Positions 19,255-33,130 are shown, counted from the first letter of the stretch. The stretch: 64,000 nucleotides of DNA from Sipunculus nudus (GCA_026874595.1 CM049306.1:11741019-11805018); one strand, 5' to 3'. A program made the numbers and translations. The notes: generated by a model not told the origin, from the sequence alone.

Positions 19255-19955
19255 TTTTAACCATTTTTTTTTCTACAAGAAATGAGAGGAACACCATTAT
19301 AATTTTGAGTTATTTGTAGAACATAAATAGGTTGATATGCTGGTGCCATAATATTAATTTTATTTTCTGACCCGACTTGACAAAACTTGGGTTGAAAATG
19401 GCCAAAAATTTAAAGTCAGGTGTTTTTGTTTGTAATTATTATAGAAGATAAACATCAGCTTAAAGAAAATATAATTTTTTTTCACCTAAGCTAGTCCCCT
19501 AGATGTCATCTTAAACAAATTTGTATTTATAGCCTCATTATTCAGCCTGCATAAGTATCTTTATTGCCAGACAGAAAATTATAATTATGAGTTTTTGTCC
19601 AATTTTCATCTTGCTGTAGGAGATCAATATTTAATTTAAACTTATAATAATTTTGAAATTACAATCACCATCAAAAGTTTTGTATATTCTTTAAATTCTA
19701 TTGCTCTAGCAAGCTTTATGTAAAAGATATGAGCATCAAAAGTACCTTACAGAATTAGACTGGTTCAATTTATCTGCCACCTCTGCCACTTAATAAGAGC
19801 TCAAATCATGAAAAAATTGGTGTTTTCCACCAAGTGATGATGTTTTGGTGACCAGAGGGTCCAAATGCACATATCAGGAAAATATGAAGAAAATCTGAGA
19901 TGGTGGTGCTGGAACTGTTTCTATAATTTGTTGATTTCATAAGGAATGACCCTAT
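19255..19955 (+). repeat. Right copy of the diverged inverted repeat flanking the retrotransposon
   Basis: Pairs with the reverse complement of 8,172-8,890. The best-preserved block is 19,855-19,950 ('cagagggtccaaatgcacatatcagg', 'tctgagatggtggtgctgga', 'ggaatgacc'). It contains no ORF. Because the BEL/Pao element is much younger than the divergence between these copies, its position between them is probably incidental. Confidence 0.7.
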
Positions 19956-20660
19956 TTTAAGTGCTAATTACAAACCTTGAAATTATAGTATGGGAAATAT
20001 GTTAATTGCTGTGTCTGGCTCATATAGCAGTTCATTAATTTACCAAGTTAAAAAAAAAATTTCACAAGGGAGCAGTGAGCCAAACAGAAACATTTGAATG
20101 TGCTTTTTAGTGAACAACTGTACCCTGCGACCTTGACCTTTTACTTTTTGACCCAAATATTATTGGAGGGTGCCTTACCCCCACAATAATTTATATGCAG
20201 TATATGAATAAAATAGGGTAAGTGGTTGCTCATTTATAATATGTAAATCTTTAACCTGAGATGTTCTGGTGAGTTAATAACAATTGCAAATTTATAAGGA
20301 AAACATATGAACAAGATTCATGTCTGATTAACATGACTGCTGGCCTTGTCAGTATCCAGGACATCTAGAACTTCATTTCTTAAGATAAGAATTCAAGTGT
20401 TTCACACCACATGATAAAACTTGGAAAATTTCTAGTTGTTCCAGAATGTTTCATACTCTGGTGATAACTGTGACAGAGTTTGCTGAAACAGCCCTGTGGG
20501 GTAATTAAGCTATTCCACTAAACTACCCAGACAATGGGGTTTTTTGGGGGGTCTAGTAAACAAAGCATTTATAAACTCTTTAATGAACATGATTTCATGT
20601 CTTTTACAGGATCACATGTTTAATTTGTAATATAAAACCTGAAAATATATTAACTGCCAA
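19956..20660. other. Unique AT-rich DNA, nothing recognised
   Basis: A weak 'gcgaccttgacctttt..tgaccc' near 20,128-20,155 recalls the module at the start of the window. No gene was seen. Confidence 0.35.
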
Positions 20661-20736
20661 ATGTCCAGATTTCTCTCCCCTCAGAGTTTTATTGTGTACA
20701 TTCTATTTACGTCTTGTCGAGCATTTTCATTTCATG
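20661..20736 (+). CDS. Candidate first coding exon with signal-peptide-like sequence (tentative)
   Basis: An ATG at 20,661 opens 25 codons. They begin Met-Ser-Arg and continue with a hydrophobic core (Phe-Ile-Val-Tyr-Ile-Leu-Phe) and then Thr-Ser-Cys-Arg-Ala, which is compatible with a secretory signal peptide. The frame is followed, one base into the next codon, by a consensus splice donor (G|GTAAGT at 20,736/20,737), so the intron would be phase 1, typical after signal-peptide exons of secreted or membrane proteins. I could not find the next exon. A chance ATG and donor in AT-rich DNA is the main alternative, and an internal AG ('cccctcag') also offers a cryptic acceptor. Confidence 0.2.
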
Positions 20737-21838
20737 GTAAGTTTCTGTTCATCAGTTGTTATTTCCTGTTGTACAATAGTGTACATTGTCATCCGTCCAT
20801 AAATTAAAATCCTGTAGAATGAATATAAAATGAAATTTTATTTGCTATTTCATAATCTTGGCTGTGTAGGGTTGCCTTTGTTAACTTCAGCTGATGTAAT
20901 TCACAATAGTTTTGATAAAAGATTAATTTGGTTAAAATCAATGTTGGTTTAGTTAAATCACTCAGAGAAATATCAGATGATCTGCAGCTGTTAGGCTAAA
21001 TTAATATAAAATACCAATAGGTTACTCACCAGAATTGCATAATCATTTGTCCAAATTCTTATGTGTCTCAAACTGAAAAGTTAATATATGCAAGACAAGA
21101 TACAAACATGCCAACTTTTGAAATTTCAGTAGCAGTGCATAATGTTTTTGAAATAACAAAATTAAGCAGTGTGTATTTATATGAATAAATCTGACATATC
21201 ACCAAGATTACAGTAACCTTGTAATATTAATAAAATAAAAAACACTTTGCCATCCTGCAGTTAAGTACCAGTAAAAATTGATATCTGATGTATCACCATA
21301 ATGCTGAAGGATTAGGCTAAATCTTATATGTTTAGAAAGCAGGATAAGAAAGGAGTAAGGATTGCTCCTAGGGGCAGTCAGCTTTGTAGTCACCTCAAAA
21401 TCAGTAGGCTAACGTTTAATTCGATAGGGTTGGCATATATGTACGCAGATGTCTCTTAGAGAATATATTGATTATTACAACAGTGGATTAGATACTGAAG
21501 TGTTGTGTTGCAGTTTACCTTGAGACAACTTGCTTAACCATTTCCTAGTCATCTTCTTCTTGGTGATCTTAATATATCTCTCAATTGGAATTGATGTAAT
21601 TTTTCAGGTTATTTATCCTATAACATTTAACTTTTTACGTATTTTATCTATATATAAAAGATACAAATTCACAGGCTCTGATGTTGATTCACAGACTCCA
21701 TGTTGTTCCTTCAGAGTAGGAGAACAATAAATATATCCACATGACTATAATGCCAAAATACATTGAACTGTAACCAGTGCAAGTAGAGAGATCACATTGT
21801 GATCCAGAACAGTTGCCCTGGTTAACCAAATAATTTTG
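20737..21838. other. Unique AT-rich DNA, nothing recognised
   Basis: Short ORFs of 60-66 codons are present on both strands. None has a recognisable motif. Confidence 0.35.
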
Positions 21839-22101
21839 AAACCTAAGAGTCAAGTGATTTCAGGCTGATGCGTCAACTGAAACATTCTGTAGTTTTCCAT
21901 GTACAAACCTAAGAGTCAAGTGATTTCAGGCTGATGCGTTAACTGAAACATTCTGTAGTTTTCCATGTACAAACCTAAGAGTCAAGTGATTTCAGACTGA
22001 TGCGTCAACTGAAACATTCTGTAGTTTTCCATGTACAAACCTAAGAGTTAAGTGATTTCAGGCTGATGCGCTAACTGAAACATTCTGTAGTTTTCCATGT
22101 G
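21839..22101. repeat. Minisatellite, 66-bp unit x 4
   Basis: Units begin 'aaacctaagagt' at 21,839, 21,905, 21,971 and 22,037 with exact 66-bp spacing. Only a few substitutions separate them (for example 'gcgtcaac', 'gcgttaac', 'gcgctaac'). Confidence 0.92.
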
Positions 22102-24516
22102 TACATACTTCTTTCTGAACTTTCTGGTTCACATCCAAAATCAATATAGCAGAGTATGAGACCAGTGGCTGTTTGTGTCCTGCAGGTTGTATCATTAGTT
22201 TATTTTATTTTGGTGATGCATTTTCCTGCCTCCTGGTAGATGACCAGGTACCATGTGCCTGTTATTTGGATGAACCATGTGAATTAAGCACAAGTAGTTT
22301 GAAATAATTTGAAGTAATTGTATATTCTTCAGAGTGTTTGTAATCTGACCAAAATAATAAAAAATGCATATAAAATTGATATAAATATAATTTTCTGGAG
22401 TTTCTTAAAAGGTCTAACTTGCAAAATTAATCTTTTAAACTGTTGATAAACATCATAACAATATCTCTTACTCGTTTTTGATATATCAAATTGTTAATTT
22501 TCTGATTTTCTTCAGCCTCCATTTAATGTTAGATGCATCTGTTTCAGAATATCAAAATTAAAGATGCTTTCACCACCTGAGGCAATTGTTAATTAACACA
22601 GAATATTATTACTTATGTTTTAAACAGCATTTCTTGTATCTGGCCTTCAACATGGCTAAATATAAGTCAGTGTAGGAAGCTCTGTTCTATATTCAGTAAT
22701 GTTACCTGCATGCTACACACAAGAAACTGAATAATTTGAACCAAGAACATTTCTGTACAGTTTCAACATTTTTATCTACCACAGTCCTGCTTGTTCATTT
22801 TGGCTCTGTTGTGCTGTAAGTGACACCAACAAATCTGTTATGAAGTCTCAATATAATTATCAAGTTCTCACTCAGCCAGCTCCATGGATAACAGGTCATT
22901 GTCTGGAATGCATTCAGCCAAGTAATGGAGACCTATGTCTACACAAAATAAGAAAGAGAATATTGCCTTAAAGGCCATCATGTTGGGGTTAACATGAATT
23001 CTAAGCAACTGTATATGGTCATCATCTTATTTTATAAATTTATATCTTCAGAGTTAACATGTCACGTTTTGTCTAACCTGCATGGGTAGATTGTAGAAGC
23101 ATTGTATCTGACCAAGTGTGATTGCCTTTTTAAATGGAACATATCATAATATACTTTAGTGTATAGTCCAATTAATTGTACAAACTACCCCAGAATTACT
23201 GAAACCCATTTAAATACCTGTATATAATGCTTTCTGTGCCTTGATATTTTAACCAACATTGATAAAAGTTCTGTGTCCCAATCTGCATACCCCTTCTCAA
23301 AGAGGACTGTAAGGAAAACATTTCTCATCCAGAAGTGTTCCAGCTTACAGAAAACACACCTGAATTTTACAGGGAAAACTGACACTAGAACATGGAAGTG
23401 GTGATTTTTGAAAATTAAGAAAAGTTTCAAGAATTATTCGATAGGTTTTAACATGTGGTGAGCTTATTAGAAGCCATTTTTAACACCATAAGTGGTGGAG
23501 AACTATGGAGAAGAAGAGGGAAAATATGGAGATCTTAAGGTTTCCATGGTAATCAGCTGAAGTACTTTGTTAACCAGTGAAGGAGCCTATGGAATACACT
23601 TAAATTTCAGGGGGGGGGGATGATTTTATAAAGAATACTGCAATCATTTATAACTAGAATAAAGTGTTTTTAAATATAATGGTATGATATGAGTCAGCCT
23701 AGGAAGTCATACTTTATTTGAAATAAAGTATTCAAAATTATGTTAGCTTGTCCATGTGGCACGCATGAATTAAGCCTAATTATGTATTGTCAGGAGATCT
23801 CACAGAGACTTGCCAATGCTAGATTGAAAGTTAATTGCCCCAAAGGTTACAACATTTGATCTGCTTTATCAAAAATAAAAAGTGTTTTACAACATGACAG
23901 TCTTTGCATTAAAAATGAGGAGTTTTACAGTATGGTTTTTACTCTCAATCATTTTCTCTTTCCTTCACATTTGTATTCTGAGCTTTCTCTTGTGTCCTCT
24001 AGCTGTCAACTTCATTCAGGAATTCTGCCTAGTGCTTGGTGCTGTCAGGTCCACAGAACCACACACTGTTACAGGTGAAACCTTGCCCTTCATGGCACTA
24101 ACCCTGAGGGCAGTACAGGTCTAAACAAAATGAAGACACATGGTTCCTCCTGGGATAACAGACAATGCTTATCACGCAGGTTGTTAGTCTACATTCCCCT
24201 GGTGAACCCTTACACCAAGAAGCATGGCCTTCTCACTGTCCTCCCAGTTAAGTCAAGGCTCTGTGAGAAAGCCTGGCCCTCACTGATAAACAGACATGGC
24301 TGGGATTCAGAACTCCTACTTGTTGTCTGCTGAATCCAGCATGCAGCAGGCTGACCCCTCACTGACAGGGACAGTCATACTCAGCAGTCACGAAGATTAA
24401 ACAAACATTAAGGTGTGATGCCTGGTATGAAGGAAGAACAGTGAATGTATGGGCAAGGAGGCCTGGGTCTCAGGGGGCTCAGTTTTGAGAATATTTGCCT
24501 AAAACCTAACTGTCTC

Positions 24517-24518
<2 letters not shown>
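22102..24518. other. Mostly unique DNA; possible degraded SINE near 24,140-24,345
   Basis: No gene was supported. A GC-richer block at about 24,140-24,345 contains, on the minus strand, 'GAGTTCTGAATCCC' (24,318-24,305), which resembles a decayed tRNA B-box. The A-box is not convincing. A G-run lies near 23,611. Confidence 0.3.

Positions 24519-24571
<53 letters not shown>
24519..24571. repeat. (TA)n microsatellite
   Basis: About 26 uninterrupted TA dinucleotides followed by 'catacacata'. An 85-codon minus-strand ORF with an Ile-Tyr run crosses it and is an artefact. Confidence 0.95.
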
Positions 24572-24574
<3 letters not shown>

Positions 24575-27004
24575 CACATAAGTAAAGAAAAATTATGCAA
24601 GACTTTAACATCCCTTGTTCTACAGTTGTGCCTAATTTTAGTAAATATATTTTAATAAGATACATATATCCTAGTAATATCTCCCAATTTCTTATATTAA
24701 GGTAAGGATTTCAATCATGGATGAGCACTAATACCCATGAATCATTTGAGCTTCACAAACTCTTACTATAAATCAAATTCACTTCGACTCATTCAACACA
24801 GGAAGCAACATCAAAACATGCATTTTATTAGATATCTGTATGTGTAACTGTGATCAAGTTTGAAAGTTAGCATTTCTCATTGATTCACATGAAATTTGTT
24901 ACATTGCAGACATAGAAGCTGCTACCTCATGCTTCGGTCAGTTTTATACTGGTTATTTCTTTTATCTGTACCTTGTATTTACTGTTTTAAAAATAAGACT
25001 TTGTACAGTATACTTGACAAAATAGCACGGTATTTATTATAGTGTACTATTAATATATTAAGATGATATTTAGATAATGCCAGGGCCGCATAATATATAA
25101 CCTGCCTAGGAATGAGAGTTCCCATCTATCTTCATCATAAACAGAGTTGGAGGAAATGTATTTCATGAGTATTTGTAAGCATGAAGTGAGCAGTAATTGA
25201 TTTTCCAAGTGTATGGACATGGGCTCAGATAATGGGCAAGAGGGAATCAAGCATAGACAGACTATGGTGTGATCTTTTATGAATGTGACACTAGCTGTTT
25301 GCCAACTGGGTATATTAAGTTTTACAGCATTGATTTGTTATCAGATATTCTCATATATACATAGTCTGTTTATTGAAAGATAGTGAACAGATCATATGCT
25401 AATGACTTATGAGACTTCAGTAATGGGATGAGAAATCTAATTCCACACAAGGATAAAAGTCACTCTATTAAATGCAGTATAATCTTTATGTAGAACTTTA
25501 TTTCAAGACTTTCTTGTGGTCATGTACAGAGAGGCATTTAACCCAAACATCTTTTCTCCAATGTGATTGGCAAAAAAGGAGAAATGTAAATATTGATCGG
25601 CGCTCAAGAATGACAAATTTTCTACTGAACAGTGGTGTCTGGCAAAGCACAAAATTTACTGGATCATAAAAAAATTTACCTATTTTACCTGTTTTGAGAA
25701 ATATGTTTATAACTGTAATAAAATACAACATTTTGTTGACATTTCACTGTTTTGTAATATAATGTCCAATTTCACAGAGGGTTGCCCATGGGGGGGGGGG
25801 GGGGGGATGTGATCAGTCATTCTTTAATTGCAAAATAACTTAAATGAATGTTTCCATCATTTCTTTGATAACATGGTCTGGATCAAATCCTGTAAAAATA
25901 ATTTTCTGCCAACAAAATTTTGCTGGATCTCCTGTAAAACTGCCAGAAAATTCATGTGGTCTGGGACCATTTTGGAGCACTTTGAATTGTCACGGTTTGT
26001 CAGCAAACCTTAATTTATATAATTACAGCTGACAGATTTCCTGTTTTATGCATTATTTTATTTATTTTCACCTCATTCTTTTTCAGGTAGAGGCTTAAAA
26101 TATGAAGTACTTCATTTGAACCAATAAATAATACAAACATGTGAAATACAGTGATAAAGGACTACCTAAACATTATGAACTGTTATTACTTTATCTTTAA
26201 GATACAACATTGGTGCCTTTTACACAACTCTTTCAGTTAATATTCATTTTACATAAGATAAATGAGTATATATATGTTTTATCAGGATTAGATATATAAA
26301 ATTTGATCTGCAAAAAACATTATATTCAGCATGAGTTCTGTGCACTACCTGTCAGTAAGCATATTTCTCTTGTTTGTTTGCAAATACAGTTAACAGGTGG
26401 TCCTACCTGATTCTTCTATAAGTATAACCAGTACAATGTTCCCTACTGTTATTGGGGCCTTGGTCTTAAGATTATTTTGAATGTTTTTGGCTGGATGCTA
26501 TTAACCACTTTAATAAATGGCATGTGTATGTTTCCTGTGGTAGTTGAAAACTTCCTTGTTATATGAACATATACCTGTAGTCACACACATACTTATTTTG
26601 TAGTCAGCACATGCTGGTCCACTATTAATGAGATGTAGGTTAGACTTGAACACCTATCAAGTAAATACCTTAATGACATGTGTAAAAATATATACCGTTG
26701 ATAAGTTTTTCATGTCAGGTATGCCATAGTGCAAAATTGATGGTCTGATGCAAAAACATTGAAAGTTATTACACAAATAGACTTTGTGTAAAAATATGTC
26801 AGATTGACGGAACATTTAGGCTATATAACCATGGTATTGCTGGACTTATTTCTGATTAGTTGTTTTTGTGAGCTAAGGATTTCAAACAGAGGAAACACAT
26901 TGAGTTCATGTCTCGTCAGTTCCAGCATCATTCTTCTATAAATATAGACAAACTATAATGGAATCTTGAGCCAATTCAAACACTGCCCAGTAATCACTTA
27001 ATTT
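24572..27004. other. Unique AT-rich DNA, nothing recognised
   Basis: A long G-run lies at about 25,791-25,806. No gene or repeat family was identified. Confidence 0.35.
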
Positions 27005-27250
27005 TGGTATCAAATACAGTTTTAATGCATTAAAAATCCATGTTCCAGTCACACTCAACCAGCACTCACAGAATTCAATACCAAAAAACTGTTTCACTGC
27101 ATCAAAAGACATATGCTCAATTCAGACCGAATCCACATTGACTGAATATGACACAAAATACAGTGTTACTGCATCAGAAAACATGCTCTTTTCAGACTGG
27201 ACCCACATTGACTAAATAAATTATATCAAATACAGTTTTATATGCTATGT
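27005..27250. repeat. Diverged minisatellite, about 75-bp unit x 3
   Basis: 'caaa(a)tacagt(g)tttactgcatcaaaa' recurs near 27,009, 27,078, 27,152 and 27,227. The inner units share 'ttcagac(t/c)g(g/a)a(c/t)ccacattgact(g/a)aat'. Confidence 0.65.
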
Positions 27251-28892
27251 ATTGGGTACCTGGAGTATACACTACTGGAAGAATATTTACATGCATTCAT
27301 AAGAGCTCTCATGAAGAGAAATAGGACTTTATTGAGACTATGTTCAAAATGTATTGTGACAAGAGTATAATACAGTGTTATATAAGTGAATTCAGTACCT
27401 AGCCAATTACAGTGTTGAATATAATTAGATTTTTGTGTGAAAATAGCTTTTCATTTTACTCATCAACCTTCCCATACACACACACAAACACACACATTGC
27501 AGGTTATTAAAATTACTATATATATAGGTTGGTTGTTCAGCTATACTTTCCCAATATTACCGTAATTATCATGACTATTTAGCATTTGGTTAGGTATGTT
27601 GCTGTAAAACAGTGCCTAATTATCATTTATTGAAAGTAAGCTTCACAGCTACAGAATGAACAGTATCTATGAAATATGCTGTTCTATGCTTTATTTTACT
27701 TGAACAACCTTGAATGAACCTTCATCATACGTGAAAAATCACCAAACCTGCATGTATCAATATTGGACATGAATAAGGGGAATGAAACATGGCAGATTAG
27801 AGAGTGATTAATCAGCATTATTTCTTTGCAGATTTATTTGTTTCCCAGAGAGGGTACTACTAATGGTAGAGATGCCAGAATTAACAGAAATAGGTCCTGT
27901 TTTATTTGTTGCCCGGTTTGTTTTAGAGTACTTGTATCCTGGAAGACAAGTACACTTCATATGAAGGAAGGATCCTTGGTGCCTTTAATAAAAGTTTATT
28001 AATAAAGTTTTTACCTGAGGTTATCGCAAGCAAAAAGTGATATTAATCTCCAGGCATGGGAGAGATAAGACGCACAGATAAAGAAAAGGGAAGGTCAGTG
28101 TAATAAAGTATGCACAAGTTTATAGATATGTTTGTTTTGGTATCATGGAGAATTTGTTAAAGTTTAAAATAGAACAAACATATATTATAAACTCTGCTGG
28201 TATTTTGAACAGTCTAGAAATTTATAGATTTATGTGGAACTTTATATTTTGAATTCTTTTTCACCAATTTATATGTTTTTAATTTATGTGTTGATTAAAA
28301 ATGCAAAGTTGACTCTTTAAGCATGGCCTGTTTTCTAGAAACAGTAAGTCTGAGGTGCTCTAAACGTTGAACATCTTGTTTATCTCACATCTGTTCATAG
28401 GCATTAGCTTATATACAAAATATTAAAAAAATCAGAAACATTTTACCTGCAGATTGAATGGCATTTAAAAATGTATAACTAAAGACTTTCCTCAAAAAAT
28501 GTTTTTTTTAATCTGATAAATGTTGATGAAATTGTGGGAAGTATATAAAGATATGACCTCCCATATGCCTGGCCTTTTGTTATGACCCTCTGTTTAAAGT
28601 TGGCTGGCTGAATACACGGTCATCAATAAACCAAATACTGGTCTGACATTTAAGATGAATTATTCCTGATTGGTGTATCATTATTCTCACTTAGTTGTAT
28701 TCTGGCATTTATATTGAGATTCATGACAGACCAGGGAACAATGATGTCATTATCCCAAATTCATGTATATATTTAAAAATTTCCGTATTACTAGCGATCA
28801 AAGTATCATATATGGTACTGAACAATAAGTCATAGGTCACTGTTCCAGTGTGATGTCTTTATAATGGGTTACCTAAGAGTTAAAGTGTTTAA
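27251..28892. other. Unique AT-rich DNA, nothing recognised
   Basis: Includes a short CA tract (about 27,476-27,500). No gene or RNA was supported. Confidence 0.35.
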
Positions 28893-28937
28893 GTGTTTAA
28901 ATGACCCTTGGGTCATGATGCTCAGCTTACTGGAACA
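28893..28937 (-). repeat. Solo end of the TCAGCTGAG..ACCCA-type MITE
   Basis: The reverse complement reads 'AGCTGAGCATCATGACCCAAGGGTCA', matching the ends of the 49,887-50,046 MITE. No partner end is obvious nearby. A long G-run follows at about 28,947-28,958. Confidence 0.5.
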
Positions 28938-31900
28938 CTGACTGGTGGGGGGGGGGGGGTGTTCTAACCAAAGATGTAAAATGAGGGAAAGATATGAACA
29001 TCTGCATAAAAAATGAATTTTAATGTAAAGATTATAATTAACATGATGACCAGCTGTATTTTGATTATACCACTAAGTGTTTTGTGGCATCATTTGAGAA
29101 TATATATTGTCATTGATCCCAACCATGTAATGTACTTTTGTTTAAGTTACATGAAAGAGTCCCCACAACCACTTCTTCAATAAAATGTTTGATTGATCAT
29201 GAACATTAATTCCTACCCATCATCTCTTGCTTATTGTAGGTCTTTCATCACTCCTAACTACGAACCATTGTAATCCAGAATAAAGATCTGTTCAGTTCCT
29301 AATGTCTGAACTAAGCTACCCAGATTTTGTTTAATATATTAGTCAGTATATAATCATCAATAAACTTGTTATAAAGAAAAATGGGAAACATAGCTGCCAA
29401 AACAAGTTCTTCAGGTAAACTTAGAAACACTTTCTCAATGACCAACATCTCCTGACATAAGGTATTCTTTCAGTGTTCCATTAATTATGACTGACATAAT
29501 TGGTTCTCTTAAAGTTAATAAATCTTGGAATTAATGTCATTAAATGTCTGTTGCTTTCAGGGCATGCTTTGCACTACTTGGATGAAATGACTTCATCAGA
29601 TCTGATTGGTTATTTATGATCAAATCACAGTTTAGTTACACACTGACAAAGTTCTGAATAAGAATGATAGGCATTCAAGTGAAGTAATTTTAGTTTTTGT
29701 ATAATTTAAAATAATTTAGCATAATTAAGGGAAGAAATTATGTTGTAAGCCTATTCTATTTCTGATTCAAGCATGCTTTCATCCATATTAAAGTAAGACA
29801 CTTCATTCTGATTGTATTGTTTCCAAATTAAATGTGTAATTTGGAAAATTATAGGAAGGAAGGAAGAAATTTTTCTCATAAATTTTAGCTCATAAGGATA
29901 GTGTGATTATATAATTAGAGCCCTTCACATGAATGTTCATTGCCTTGCGTTAATTTAACAGCAGGCTGTTAGAGGCCCCAGTAAGTGTGTGACTATGGTT
30001 GCCTTATGATAACTATTTGACTTGTAGTTGGTAATGGAGGATAAAACTTTTTTTAAATTTCAGGATATGTATGTACATCAGGATATGTATTACTAACCTG
30101 AGATTAATAAAGAATTCAGAAAAAGGAGTATGGGATCACATGATTGTTCCTTGCCTCATGCAAGTTCTTGAGTAACTCCAGATTATTAGATACTAATTAA
30201 TAAAGTTAATTAATTTCAAATTTTTGACTCAACAAAATTAAAATTTTCAGTCTAAAATTTCTATCATGGAATAAAATTGATTATTGTTGCTTGCTCTTCC
30301 AGAATGCTTAAAAAGAATTAACACACTCTTTAAAAAGTTAATTCATTAAAAAGAACTCAAAGCTTTGATTTAGACCAGTAACTGTATATTTGACACTTTG
30401 TTACACTCATCTGTCACATACTCTGCCTGATTACCCACTAAACCCTCAGTGACTGAAAATATGTAAGACACCTTCTGGCAAAATTTATATATGTGGTATA
30501 TGTGCTATATGGTACAGATCCAGTTAATGATGGTTTTCTTTGGTACATCAGAATAAAGGTTATTGTTTTAAAGTCATGTATCACCAGCAGTGTCAGTTTA
30601 AAATGGCTTTACACATCACATGCATGGGCTGTTCATTATGTCTCCTAGAGCAGCCATACATGTTAAATGTTTGAAGATTGTCAGATTTGCATGTTTGCAA
30701 GTAGATATATTGCTAAAGACACCAGCATATGACATGACCTTTTACCATGTCCTTAGATTATAGAAGCTCACTGTCTTGGAATTTCCTCCTACATGAGGTA
30801 ATGATCAGTCGCTTATGATTGTGCATGAGAGGCAGGTGCTGTGTTCTGTACCATCTATCATTAGTCCGAGAGAATGGTTTGATAAATGATCAATATATGT
30901 TATACATGGTACGGCAGGTTCAGGGGAAAGCATATTAAACTGCTTCTTTTCTTCAGACATTTCTAGCAGATAATAATAATCCTCCATGATGCATCTCATT
31001 TATTCATAAAACAGGTGACTGAACATTTTCCAATCAAGAGAAATATTGATCTTCTTTATCATTTGTAATGGTGTCTTTTCAGAGGTCAGGTATCTCTATT
31101 GGTTCATTATGCTATATACATGTCAAGCCATAATTAATATATACACATGTATATATTAAGTGACAATTCTTCATAATTTCTTTTCAAAGTATAACACATA
31201 TTTTACAATATAAATATTGATTTAATATTAAAGTGAAGATATGTATATTTTATGAAATTTAATTCTTATGCATTTCAAACTATCAAAAAAAATATTCAGT
31301 ATCCAAATTTATATCAATCAGTACATGTGCTTTCCCTGAGTCTAACATTCCATTGAAGATGATTTACAGGAAAAATTAAGTTCCATCACACAGCACTAGC
31401 CTTCTGTATGGATTGTAGACCAGTGAGAGAAGTTTTAAGGTTTATAGTATATATGTGACTGATGCCTGCCAGCCTGTGAGGATTCCCTTGTGGCTGCGGG
31501 TAGTCTGGTGCTGTGCATTTGCTGCTGAGTTATGGATCCCAGCTGAGATGTGTGCCTTGGTCATACAGTACATATATATTACCAAACAGTTCTGGTCTAG
31601 CATCCACATAAGGGTCTTAATGAAGCTGACTTTCTTGTCTTCAGATTGCAAGCAATTTATGATTTTTTAGGTGTTTAGATATTGAGAGCTATGGGCTCTG
31701 CAATTACAGATTATTTAAAACTATCACACTACTAAACAAATTTAAATGTGTGTGATTTTAAATAGAATTGAAAAGGTTGTTTTGATCAAGCTCAATAGTG
31801 TGAAGATTTTTTATTCATTAAAATATCATAGTGTTATATCTTTGTAGTTGAGATGATTAGAAACAATTTTGGCCAGATTTTAATGAGTTTTTGTTTGACT

Positions 31901-32097
31901 ACAGTTATATGAAAGTGTCATGTCACTATACTTTATTCACAGTTTTTATCCAGCACAGTTCACCCTGGACATTTGTTGACATTTGTTGACATTTTTCTAA
32001 GCATGCAAAAGTAAGGGAATATAAAAGATTGAAGAAAACTTGAGAGTGACTCAATATCACTCAATAGTTGTGTGATAAAGACATATCCATAATGTAA
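28938..32097. other. Unique AT-rich DNA, nothing recognised
   Basis: A GC-richer patch near 31,455-31,570 carries overlapping short ORFs on both strands without recognisable motifs. No exon can be supported. Confidence 0.35.
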
Positions 32098-32545
32098 CTA
32101 GGGACCCATGGGTCTCAATGCTCTGCTGTATTTGTCTATTTGGATATGTTTATAGAAATTTTTATGAATGACGGTCCTGTGACCTCAACCAATGACCTTG
32201 TGACCAAAAAATCTGAGAACTTATTATCGGATTGACAGATGGATAGATAGACAGACAGATGAACAAACAGACAGACAGGGTGATTACTATAGGGCATCCA
32301 CTTGTGATCAATAAACACACCAAGTTTTGGGACACTAGATGGAATCATAGCTGAGAAACTGACATGATTGTTGTAAAAAAAAATAGAAAAATATTTGTCT
32401 ATCAAAGAAAAGATATGGGTGGCACCACCACTTTTCGGGAACTGACATGTGTGCCCCGCAAATGGACAACCTGAGGGCCAGTCGGACGATAGACAAAGCG
32501 CCATACCTATACATGAGTTGACTTATAGTCAGCTGAGCTAAAAAT
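32098..32545 (-). repeat. Shortened hairpin-ended repeat copy
   Basis: Begins with a degraded MITE-type end ('gggacccatgggtctcaatgctctgctg'). It continues through GACA-rich DNA (32,235-32,280), then 'ggcatccacttgtgatcaataaacacacca', most of the core unit missing, GGAC-type DNA, and the terminal 'gacttatagtcagctgagctaaaaat' ending at about 32,545. It is colinear with 830-1,406 and 52,300-52,823 except for the internal deletion. Confidence 0.7.
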
Positions 32546-33125
32546 CCTTCACAATATATTTCTTAATAAAAAAAGCCATCTTTCTAAAACAAAACTGAAG
32601 AGATATTTGTCTGACAGTACAATATTGATAAAATGTGATGTAAGAGAGGCTCTGGGAGGAGAAAGATTATGAGGACCACTCAGACAATTACTGTGTAATA
32701 AACCAAGATAAATATTTGTAAACTTTTTTTTGCAAAAGGTATTCCATCTGGCTTGGCTGAATTTTTGCAAATTCTACAAGATGGTCATATGCTTTGTGCA
32801 CACAAGGTATTGGTGGGTGGATCATGTTGATTTAATTTAGCCACCAAGTTGTATTTTATACAAGAATTAGCTGCAAATTGTAAATTATCCTAAAATATAG
32901 TATTAATTTCATATATTTCAAAAGTTCTCTCATGGAACTGTAGACATTGGAGCTACCAGTTAGTAGCAGACACACTTCAGAAAACCTGAAAGACTTTATA
33001 ATATTGAAAGACCAAAATGACAGAGTAAAAATGTCAATTAAATCAGGGCTAGCAAGGTGCAGGTTATTCAAAGCCTACATATGCCTGGGATATTTATTTC
33101 AAATCATGAAAAACAAAGATAAAAT
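32546..33125. other. Unique AT-rich DNA, nothing recognised
   Basis: Overlapping short ORFs only; none is recognisable. Confidence 0.3.
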
Positions 33126-33130
33126 TCCTA

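Noticed and set aside
24408-24665. 85-codon minus-strand ORF
   Set aside because: Its centre is the TA microsatellite read as alternating Ile-Tyr; not a gene.
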